NCBI GenBank assembly: GCA_041941305.1
Contig: JBGTQJ010000041.1
Span: 1-64,000, forward strand
Reading direction: 5' to 3'
DNA: 64,000 bases
Source: JANSWP01 sp041941305
GTDB lineage: Bacteria; Bacteroidota; Bacteroidia; Chitinophagales; Saprospiraceae
Part shown: positions 7,701 through 15,800 of the stretch, piece after piece
Numbering within the stretch: the stretch's first letter is position 1
Layout of the letters: each line of letters begins with the position of its first letter
Translations under genes and position numbers: made by a program
The notes under the pieces: generated by a model
The model's input: only the letters and a program-made list of their open reading frames with translations
Told to the model about the DNA's origin: nothing
The model's database searches: none

Positions 7701-10614
7701 TCCTCAACCAGGATTGCACATTGGTACATATACAGTAACTGTTACTGCTACAGACAATTGTGGTAATATGAGCGAAGATAGTTACGAGCTGACAGTTGTG
7801 GACGACATCGTTCCTTCAGTTATTTGTGATGAAATCACTGAGGTTGATGTTTCTTCTGATGGTCAGGCAACTGTTTTTGCTGAAACTTTTGACGATGGTA
7901 GTTTTGACAACTGCTGTGTAGATCGTTTTGAAGTTGCAAAAATGGAAGACCCATGTGGTTTGAATGGAACCGAATTTGGTGAGTCTGTTACTTTCTGTTG
8001 TGAGGATGTTCCCAATAACCTGAATCAAGTAATATTTAGAGTTTGGGATTGTTATGGCAACTACAATGAATGTATGGTTCAAGTAGAAGTAGAAGACAAA
8101 AAGCAGCCAGTCTTGGTAAGCTGTCCTGGTCCACAAACCATTACTTGTGATTATTTCTGGGATGAAATTGAAGTTCCATTGGCACTTGGCAATGAAGACG
8201 TTCTAGACCAATTTGATACTCCAGAATATGCTGACAACTGTAATATGGATGTTGAGCTTACTAATAATGTGAACATTGACCAGTGTGGAAATGGTACTAT
8301 TATAAGAACCTGGCAAGGAACAGATGCAGCAGGAAATGGACCAGTAACTTGCACTCAAGTTATCACAGTTCGTCATATTTCCGACTGGGTCGTTCAATTC
8401 CCGGCTGATATTACAGCCAATTGTACAGATGAAGATTTGCCTGATTTTGGAGAGCCAGAATTGTTTTATGAAACCTGTGAATTATTGGCAGTTTCTTACG
8501 AAGATGTTTACTTCAATTCTGTACCGGATGCCTGTTATAAGATTGCACGCACCTGGACAGTTATCAACTGGTGTGTGGTAGGAGATGAGGTAGATCAGGA
8601 AGTCGTGGAAGTACCAGAGCAAGCAATGCCATTTGCCTACAATGATTTGGATGGTGACGGCATCGTTTGGGAACCTAGAGTATTTAGAGATTCCTGGAAT
8701 GGAACTGACTTCCCAGGTGTTGCTGAAGGTATAGCAAATAATAATCTGGCACCGGATACTGATAATGACCTTGATCCATGGGATGGTTTTATCCAATACG
8801 AGCAGCATATCAAAGTTATTGATGATGTGAACCCAGTGTTTAATAATGGATGTGATGTATCAAATTACTGTATAGATGACAATTCATGTGTAACTTCAAT
8901 TGAACTTCCATTACCAATCACTGATGATTGTAGTTCAGATGTAACCGTAACTGCCGAAAGTGATTTGGGAATTGGATTTGAATTTGATGATGTCCCTCCT
9001 GGAACCTACACAGTAACCTATACTGCTATGGACAATTGTGGAAATAGCAGTGCTTGTCAGGCTACATTCTCTGTAGAGGATTGTAAAAAGCCATCTCCAT
9101 ACTGTAAAAACGGTTTGATAGTAGATATCATGAATAGCAATCCTCAAATGATTGAGATATGGGCAAATGATTTTGACGATGGAAGTTTTGATAATTGTAG
9201 TGCTCAGCAAGATTTGCAATTCTCTTTCTCTTCCAATACTTCGGAAACTTCTATCACATTTGATTGTGACCAACTGGGTACTCAACCTGTAGAGGTTTGG
9301 GTTACTGATGAGGCTGGAAATCAGGATTTCTGTTCCACCGTAATCATAATTCAAGACAATATGAATAATTGCCAGATGGGGGATCCATTGGTACAAATTG
9401 TTGGTTTGATTGCGAATACAGACAATGAATCCATTTCAGGTGTGGATGTCAACTTAAGTGGAACCAATAATTCAATGTTCACAACCGGGGATGATGGAAT
9501 GTATGAATTCCCAACTGTACCACTTGGTGGAGACTATTCCATTATTCCAGTGAAAGACATCAATCCACTGAATGGCGTTTCTACTTTTGATTTGGTATTG
9601 ATGACCAAGCACATTTTGGGAGTTGATAAGTTGGATTCTCCTTACAAAATCATTGCAGCTGATGTCAATAAATCGGAAACCGTAACCACTTTTGATTTGG
9701 TTTCTCTGAGAAAGTTGATTTTACATATTGATGATGATTTTGCGAATAATACTTCCTGGAGATTTGTTGATAAAAACTTTGATTTCCCGAATCCGGAAAA
9801 TCCATTTGAAACTGGATTCCCAGAAGTGTTGAATTTCAACAATATTGATGAAGATGATTTGAATGCAGATTTCGTCGGAGTTAAAGTAGGAGATGTAAAT
9901 GGGAGTGCCAACCCAAGCAGCTTTACCAATTTGGATGACAGAAATACAACTGGTGAATTGGTATTCACTACAAATAATGCAGAATTAAAAACTGGTGAAA
10001 TACACACCGTTGAATTCACAGCCATAGACTTTGCGGTTTCTGGCTATCAATTCACTTTGAACTTTGATAAAGATGTTTTGGAACTGGTAGACATCCTTCC
10101 AGGTTTGGCAAATGAAGAAAACTTTGGTTTGGCATTGCTTAACGAAGGTGCTATCACTACCAGCTGGCACAATGCCGAAATGATTCAATTGGCTGCTACA
10201 GATATCGTTTTCAGTCTTCAATTTCAGGCTAAAGCAGAAGTAGCATTAAACCAGGCATTGAGCATCAATTCAAGATACACCACAGCTGAAGCTTACGGTG
10301 CCGAAGGGTTAATGGATGTTGCACTTGAATTTGCTGGAACTACAACATCCGATCAATTCGAATTGTATCAAAACACACCTAACCCATTCCGTCAAACTAC
10401 GGTTATTGGCTTCAACTTGCCAGAAGCAGGTGCTGCTACTTTGACTGTAACTGATTTGTCTGGAAAAGTAATTTTGGTAGAAAAAGGCAATTTTGCAAAA
10501 GGATACAATCAAATTGATTTGAAAAAGAAAGACCTTTCTGCAAATGGCGTGATGTATTACCAATTAGAATCAGCGACTGAAACGGCAACTCGTAAGATGA
10601 TTTTAATCAAATAA
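4750..10614 (+). CDS. Giant HYR-domain, dockerin/cohesin-like T9SS cargo protein
   Basis: A 1954-aa secreted protein. The signal peptide is residues 1-29 (ending TLDALGQ). Residues 60-250 resemble a jelly-roll or MAM-like module. HYR-type Ig domains recur, clearest near 299-385 (VEDPVLNSCP... TVTYTATDASNNSSSC), 924-1017 and 1355-1445, with many cysteines. Near 1545-1720 is a regulatory-like beta domain followed by two dockerin-type segments (GVSTFDLVLMTKHILG and TTFDLVSLRKLILHID) and VGDVNG. Residues 1734-1853 look cohesin-like (FTLNFDKDVLELVDI). The C-terminal 85 residues are a T9SS type A sorting domain (FELYQNTPNPFRQTT). It should be exported through T9SS and anchored on or released from the surface, probably as an adhesin or scaffold. 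A strong terminator follows at 10645. Confidence 0.85.
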   Translation: MNAFYFRKGIPFILACTIVCFLTLDALGQCDLNCNVFQDVNGDFTNELSVEAPPGLCGENLILPSPTVIGCGIPGPLTNLLTEDFSGGNLPGGWNLSFEGTGGNTNPGNCAVDLFSFDCVGAYPNASAAGPPSGFSGNVASIDDHASGTSTVGTACVETEIVDVSGFNSALVSFDYQNESVNFSGHTKVDYWDGSNWINILNTKGQGSTNGNFSALVNGNNANFKLRFCYDDDGGFNFGASFDNVIIDGTNTILPTPINNFNNSANASDFYPVGTTTVGWEVMDQMGNPVSCNMLITVEDVEDPVLNSCPTSFTQDTDPGVCQASVNWTIPTITDNCPNATLMSTHNPGDIFSLGTTTVTYTATDASNNSSSCDFDVTIEDNEPPMALCRDITIQLDGNGSASITAAMIDNGSVDNCGNISFSLDKSNFNCNNVGFNTVTLTTSDDSGNTSSCTSEVAVIASPVCPIPDFVNFGGPTIADPCTCRDPDAFDEEVVVQALKRQVWEVLTTSLLNPSAGLIPFPAATPLIENPVGSGNYTLAGVHIESMGYSIEVQSFFYPGLVLSLSNTCFYPDPVIEGLDGPICLYTPPITLMGNAGPGVEGTGSFTINGMPATIFDPMELGLGSHLVEFTFDAGNPAGLLAPPNIGCVETVHMFVEVLETPETVICNDLVQISVDGNCEGNVTPDLVLEGEYLCFDDYEVLVIDDIDTLGSTIPESFLQIELKYLAIHLPSGNLCWGLITAEDKQPPTLNCINRTIPCHIDIDNAPKPSATDNCDNNPTEKLIDQVLIDDEACDDDTVAFKRTWIAIDDYGNESPACMDTVYILRPQVIDFPNDRTWGCGQFNRAATSFSGVPNQVGSNKSGLDGIYCQYGWTYSDEELELCGGAPGVKKIIRTWTVLDWCTGQIILDGAGGEDNIQLIKFEDNIPPNINVPDDVTISANIIGSHPDACRGRAQLPNPTASDCTGIDVIKSFTPIGEAVGGWVPQPGLHIGTYTVTVTATDNCGNMSEDSYELTVVDDIVPSVICDEITEVDVSSDGQATVFAETFDDGSFDNCCVDRFEVAKMEDPCGLNGTEFGESVTFCCEDVPNNLNQVIFRVWDCYGNYNECMVQVEVEDKKQPVLVSCPGPQTITCDYFWDEIEVPLALGNEDVLDQFDTPEYADNCNMDVELTNNVNIDQCGNGTIIRTWQGTDAAGNGPVTCTQVITVRHISDWVVQFPADITANCTDEDLPDFGEPELFYETCELLAVSYEDVYFNSVPDACYKIARTWTVINWCVVGDEVDQEVVEVPEQAMPFAYNDLDGDGIVWEPRVFRDSWNGTDFPGVAEGIANNNLAPDTDNDLDPWDGFIQYEQHIKVIDDVNPVFNNGCDVSNYCIDDNSCVTSIELPLPITDDCSSDVTVTAESDLGIGFEFDDVPPGTYTVTYTAMDNCGNSSACQATFSVEDCKKPSPYCKNGLIVDIMNSNPQMIEIWANDFDDGSFDNCSAQQDLQFSFSSNTSETSITFDCDQLGTQPVEVWVTDEAGNQDFCSTVIIIQDNMNNCQMGDPLVQIVGLIANTDNESISGVDVNLSGTNNSMFTTGDDGMYEFPTVPLGGDYSIIPVKDINPLNGVSTFDLVLMTKHILGVDKLDSPYKIIAADVNKSETVTTFDLVSLRKLILHIDDDFANNTSWRFVDKNFDFPNPENPFETGFPEVLNFNNIDEDDLNADFVGVKVGDVNGSANPSSFTNLDDRNTTGELVFTTNNAELKTGEIHTVEFTAIDFAVSGYQFTLNFDKDVLELVDILPGLANEENFGLALLNEGAITTSWHNAEMIQLAATDIVFSLQFQAKAEVALNQALSINSRYTTAEAYGAEGLMDVALEFAGTTTSDQFELYQNTPNPFRQTTVIGFNLPEAGAATLTVTDLSGKVILVEKGNFAKGYNQIDLKKKDLSANGVMYYQLESATETATRKMILIK

Positions 10615-10644
10615 AAAATAGTCTCAAAGACTGCTCTGTTTTTG

Positions 10645-10679
10645 CTTCCTCCAGCCTTGTGTTGGAGGAAGTTTTTTTT
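10645..10679 (+). terminator. Rho-independent terminator after the HYR/dockerin gene
   Basis: Perfect 9-bp stem CTTCCTCCA / TGGAGGAAG with a 9-nt loop, followed by seven or more T. It lies 31 bp past the stop codon at 10614. Confidence 0.9.
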
Positions 10680-10687
10680 AACCCTAC

Positions 10688-10707
10688 CACGGCTCTCCCG
10701 AGCCGTG
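10688..10707. repeat. REP-like palindrome (CACGGCTC...GAGCCGTG)
   Basis: 8-bp perfect stem with a 4-nt loop (TCCC). It is related to the palindromes at 10749 and 36149, which share the CGGCT...AGCCG core and a following TACGG or CTACGG. From 10680 to 11096 there is otherwise only AT-rich sequence with no supported gene. Confidence 0.6.
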
Positions 10708-10748
10708 CCCCATCTAATCCCTTTCTCAACATACATACCAATATACTA

Positions 10749-10768
10749 CCCGGCTCAGGAGAGCCGGG
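10749..10768. repeat. REP-like palindrome (CCCGGCTC...GAGCCGGG)
   Basis: 8-bp perfect stem with an AGGA loop, followed by CTACGG. It is a second member of the same family 41 bp after the first, in a paired arrangement typical of REP doublets. Confidence 0.6.
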
Positions 10769-11096
10769 CTACGGCGAAAAAAAAATTATCTTTTCCGTAT
10801 TACCTTTTTAATGTTCAGGAGATATTAGAATTAAGAAAGTTAAAATGGGCTCAACAATCCTCCTCATTAAAGGGACTTAATTGCCACCCACTACATGCTA
10901 TACTAAAAGAGAAAACTAATATGAAAAGAAAACTACAAATCACTTCTAACCTACTTCTGGTCTTTCTTTTTTATCAATACTGGGATTGGAGAAATAAAAT
11001 ACGTGTAAAGCTATGAGCACGAAAAATATGCTTAGAAAATAGAGCAATCAGCTAGATACCAACTAAAGATTTATCACAATCAAAAAAGATATTGAT

Positions 11097-12806
11097 ATGA
11101 TAAATAAATACACTTTCATCCTATTATTGAGCTTGTTTTGTTTCGTTTCTTTTGGACAGGAACAAGTTACGGAGACTAAAGAAAAAGAAAAAAAGGCATT
11201 CAAAATTACCGGAAATCTTGGGATTAGCCTTGGAGGGTATAAAGCATTTGGAATCGACAATCGAAGAGATCCCTTTTCTTACCAGGTAATGACCAATCTG
11301 GGATTTACTGCATTTGGAGTTAATGTGCCCATCGGTGCTTTTTTTGGTCAGCAGGAATTGCCAACACTTCAACCATTCAATCAAATTGGCTTCAGTCCTC
11401 AATACAAATGGATAAAATCACACATTGGTTATCGATCCATGCAATTCTCGCCTTATACATTGAACAATCATACCTTTTTAGGAGCAGGAATTGAAATTAC
11501 CTTACCAAACAAATCAGGACCTGTTATTTCAGTTGCCGGACTTTACGGGCGTTTTCGTCGTCCGATTGAGTCTCTGCGCGCACAGGAAGAAGGAGGTGTT
11601 GCGAGCTATAAAAGAATGGGTTGGGGAGCCAAGCTAGGTTTGGCAATGCGGAAAAAAAGTCAAAATAAAATTTCCTTCAGCCTGTTTAGTGCCGAGGATA
11701 AGATCAATAGCATAGCTAGCCCGGAAGATCCTCTTGAATTATTGCCACACCAAAACCTGGTAGTGGGTATCACTGCAGAATATGAACTGGTTCCAAAATT
11801 GACTGCTAAAATAGACTATGCAACCAGTGCTTTTACCAGAGATGCCAGGGTTGAAGAAGTGGAGAGTTTAGATAAACCCTTACCAATAAAAATATTTGGA
11901 GACCTATTTACCCCAAAGGGTTCCAGTCAATACAATGATGCTTTAAAGACGGAATTGAATTATCGGTTTACATCTTCGGTTTTGGGCATTTCCTATGAAA
12001 AAATTGAACCAGGATACACTACGCTGGGCTCCTATTATTTTCAGAATGATTTGGAAAACATCCTTGCGAATGCCAGTTTCTCTTTAAATCAGGGCAAAAT
12101 TCAACTTTCTGCAAGCATTGGAAAACAAAGAGACAATTTGGACAATGCCAAACAAACCGAAAATACGCGCTTCATTAGCTCCCTGAACTACAATCAAAGA
12201 GTAAATGACAACTTAAATATCAATGCGAGCTTTTCCAACTTTTCCTCTTCACTGAAAGCAGTTTTGGAAGAAATTACAGATTCAGTGAATCTTTTTCAGA
12301 TCTCCACCAACATTAATCTGGGTGCAAATTACAGGTTGAATTCATCAGAAAATAATCAAAGTTTATTCGGCAATATTTCTTATCAAATTGGCAATTCCAG
12401 AGATGAATACGAAATTTTTAAATCGGAAACCTCCTTTTGGAATTTCTCCGGGGGCTATCGAAGGATCATTGCTGCAAAGAATATGAATTTAGGAGCCATG
12501 CTCAACTTCATGTCTTCAGAAACAGAGGGAATCACCAATACCCGAGTAGGACCCACCCTAAGCATAGGCAAGCAATTTTTAGACAAAAAGCTCAGAGCTA
12601 TATATGCCTTTTCATACCTCTTTACCTATGTAGAGGGAACCCAAAGCGATCATTTGACAAGCAATCGAATTTCTATAGAGTACCAGCTTATGGAGAATTT
12701 GAAAACTAGCCTTCGCGGAGCACATTTTTATAAAAACAACAAACTACAGTCTGATGCTTCTTTCTCTGAGCTGCGAGGCATATTTAGTGTATCCTACAGT
12801 TTTTAA
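11097..12806 (+). CDS. Outer-membrane beta-barrel protein of the surface trio
   Basis: A 569-aa protein with signal peptide (MINKYTFILLLSLFCFVSFGQ), then a short charged segment and long alternating amphipathic strands (FKITGNLGISLGGYKAFG; INLGANYRLNSSENN). It ends in SYSF, an aromatic C-terminus typical of outer-membrane barrels. No plug domain or receptor motif is seen, so it is not a TonB-dependent receptor. The next gene starts 31 bp downstream on the same strand, and the fibronectin-type gene follows that one. The three probably form one transcription unit and a single outer-membrane or surface assembly (inference). Confidence 0.75.
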   Translation: MINKYTFILLLSLFCFVSFGQEQVTETKEKEKKAFKITGNLGISLGGYKAFGIDNRRDPFSYQVMTNLGFTAFGVNVPIGAFFGQQELPTLQPFNQIGFSPQYKWIKSHIGYRSMQFSPYTLNNHTFLGAGIEITLPNKSGPVISVAGLYGRFRRPIESLRAQEEGGVASYKRMGWGAKLGLAMRKKSQNKISFSLFSAEDKINSIASPEDPLELLPHQNLVVGITAEYELVPKLTAKIDYATSAFTRDARVEEVESLDKPLPIKIFGDLFTPKGSSQYNDALKTELNYRFTSSVLGISYEKIEPGYTTLGSYYFQNDLENILANASFSLNQGKIQLSASIGKQRDNLDNAKQTENTRFISSLNYNQRVNDNLNINASFSNFSSSLKAVLEEITDSVNLFQISTNINLGANYRLNSSENNQSLFGNISYQIGNSRDEYEIFKSETSFWNFSGGYRRIIAAKNMNLGAMLNFMSSETEGITNTRVGPTLSIGKQFLDKKLRAIYAFSYLFTYVEGTQSDHLTSNRISIEYQLMENLKTSLRGAHFYKNNKLQSDASFSELRGIFSVSYSF

Positions 12807-12837
12807 AAAAATAGCAAAACAAGAAAAAACAGGTCTT

Positions 12838-15800
12838 ATGAATCAATTCTATCAATCATTTTTCCTCTTTTTTGTTTTTGGTTTTTGTAGCCAAAGCTTA
12901 TTTGGACAACTCTATCCCGTTTCCAATACCCTGGTCATTCAACCACCCGGTTCAATCTACCTAACTGACTATACCCAGGTTGGTTCTCAGAAAATGACCC
13001 TGAATTTAATGCTGAAAGATTTTAGCGTGACTTCACATGACGTTGCATTAAACATAAAAATTGATGGACCTGGCGTGCGATTACAAACTTCGGGCAATTT
13101 TATACCAGCCCCGATTACCCTATTTCCAGGAATGAATAGTTTTGAAGGATCAGAGATTGCGGATTATTTCAACCCCATCAATATGGATGTTCAAGGCATT
13201 GATCAAACGAGCCTGCTCCAATCCAATCAATTGCCGGAAGGGATGTACACCTTTTGCGTAGAAGTGACAGACTATCAAAGAAGAGATGTAAAATTATCCA
13301 CTCAACATTGCTCTGCTCTGACATTACAAAGAAATTATCCCCCTCTTGCGGTATTTCCAACTTGTGGTACCGTTGTTCCTGCATCTGGTCCTTCAAATGT
13401 CCTTTTCCAATGGCAAGCCAGGCACAATTTGTCTGTCCAGGCTGAATATTTGCTGACGGTAGTTGCAGTAAATGGAGACATGAGCCCCAACGACGCGATG
13501 ATCGCTTCACAAACTCCTATTTTAGATAAAGCCCCAGTGTTTACAAACAGTTTTACATACACACCGGATCTGGTTCCTTTGGAAATGGGGAAAACCTATG
13601 CCTATCGGGTAGATGTTCACGACCCAATGATGGAGGTCACCTTTGAGAATGGAGGCATTGGAGAAGTTTGTCATTTTACTTATGGATTTGAAGAAGGGGG
13701 AATTGAATTAACTGGTCCAGACGACCAAAGTATTATTAAAATGACAGAACAACCCTTCCTGAAATGGAATGGTCCAGACAAGGTTCAAACCGGATTGGAA
13801 ATTTATTACAACATAAGAATTGCGGAGGTGGGAGAAGCACAAGATCCAGAACAAGCTATTGAACAGAATTCTCCTATAATATTAAGGAAAACCGATGTCG
13901 TTCCACAATTGAACAATTGGAATGTGCTGATTACAGAAACCTTGCCTACCGAAAAGCAGTTCGCCTGGCAAGTAGAAGCCATTGCAGTCGCTCCTGATGG
14001 TTCTGGAAATGAACAAAAAATAGCAGAAAGCGAGATCTGGTCTTTTCGTAGAGCTCCCAACGTACCTGATTTTTGGGCTGCAAATGAAACAGTAAAGGTA
14101 GAGGTAATTACTACAAACGGTACGAACCCAGACAATCTGTCTGGTAAGGGGTTAATTAAAATTGATCCTGACCAGGACCCGGTCGAAGTTGAATTTTCAA
14201 ATCTGCGGGTCAGCCTCAGACCTTCCTCAAATGTACTTCGAGAGGGGGTGATTGATTTTAAACTGGATAAGGAAATAGAAGTGCCTTTAAGCTGGAATGA
14301 GGAAGTATCTGATAATGGAGACGCGAGTTTTGTAGCCAATCATATTGTTTTGGATAAAGATCATTTTAAGTTGAGAGGGCAGGTGGAATGGCAATATCCT
14401 ATTGATAAGCAGGATGAATCGACTATTGTCAAATCTGAACCTGTCTTAGTACAATACGATAATTATTTATTGAGAACTGAAGCAAGTGGCCTGCCATTTC
14501 AGGAATTTACCATTGACCTTACAGATCCCTGGGGTTTTAGAATCAATTTGAAAAAAAGCTCTGCTTTCTTTATTTATGACCAGGAACTGACCACAAAAAT
14601 GGATGGTGAAGTACTTGTTCCAAAGAGTGTAAAAAGTGAATCCAAAACCAGGGTCAGGTTTAGTTTTGAAGACACGGATAATCCCTATTTGTATAGCAAC
14701 GAAAACCTGAAAGGAGCAAATTCGCTAAAACCGGTAGACCAATTGGGACTTACTGTAGAACCGCAATCGGTCGTTTTTGATTTTTCAGAAGAAGAGAGTG
14801 TTGGCTATCTGTCTGAAGAGAAAGAATGGAAGGGGATTTCAATAATGAAGTACAAATGTACGGTACGTAAAGATTTTGATGGTTCAAAGAATTTTGTACT
14901 CGAGGGAGACATGGTATTTGAGATGACCCAGGATGAAGAAAGTGCTGTGATCGCCTGGATTGATGGACAAGGTCTGGATTTAACTGCGGATAAATCCTGG
15001 GACCTGGGATCAGGTCCAAAAGCCGAAGTTTATACCTTCAAGGATGAGATCATCAATTACTTGTTTCAGGTAGAAGACAATCAGCTTGTGGACAGTTGTG
15101 GAATTACCGGTTTTATCAAAATTCCAGTTTTGGATGATGATGAGTTGTTTCTATATAATTTACCCTTTACCAGCTATGGGCTTGGAAAAGCAACCCTTGA
15201 TATGAATGGAAAGCCCGAAGATCAACAAAGAGAATTCATGCTGAACGAGGGTGACCCCAACCAGGAAATTACCATTCGTATTAAAAGTGCGGTCTTTAGT
15301 GGCACGGACCACATTGATATGACTATTGATTTTGAATGGTTTGGTCTTTACGCCTATCTGGAAAACTTATCGGGCTTTAAGATTTGGGGAGATGAATCTG
15401 TAGGCTTTAATGAAAAAAATGGAAAAATTTACCTTTCTGAACAAGAGAACTCCTTTCTTCCCGGGAGCCAAACGTATGCTTATATCATAGAAAGTATTCG
15501 GGCAATTAATGATGGAGGAAATTTTGGCTTTATTACTGAAGGAGGTGTAACGATTAACGGACATGTCCAAAGTATGGCGGGTGATAAGTTTAGTTTGTCT
15601 ATTCCATCACGTAAGTCGGTAAAAACCCCAGGCGGGGATTTTCCCGCCCTTCCATATGATGGAGATCATGCCTGGAATGATTATCTGGATGGTGGGGTCA
15701 GTTATGAAAATGGAACTTATACATGTGCTTTTAAGATGGATGTGGGGATTTTGAAAACGGAGTCGATAGCCATGTATAAGCCTGGTGATGAAACCTGGGG

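Noticed and set aside
8935..9396. 153-codon minus-strand frame
   Set aside because: Antisense to the HYR/dockerin gene; the plus-strand frame has clear domains and full length.
10642..11016. 124-codon plus-strand frame between the HYR gene and the barrel gene
   Set aside because: It spans the terminator and both REP-like palindromes and its translation has no protein-like pattern. A 31-codon internal frame at 10921 has a hydrophobic start but no other support.
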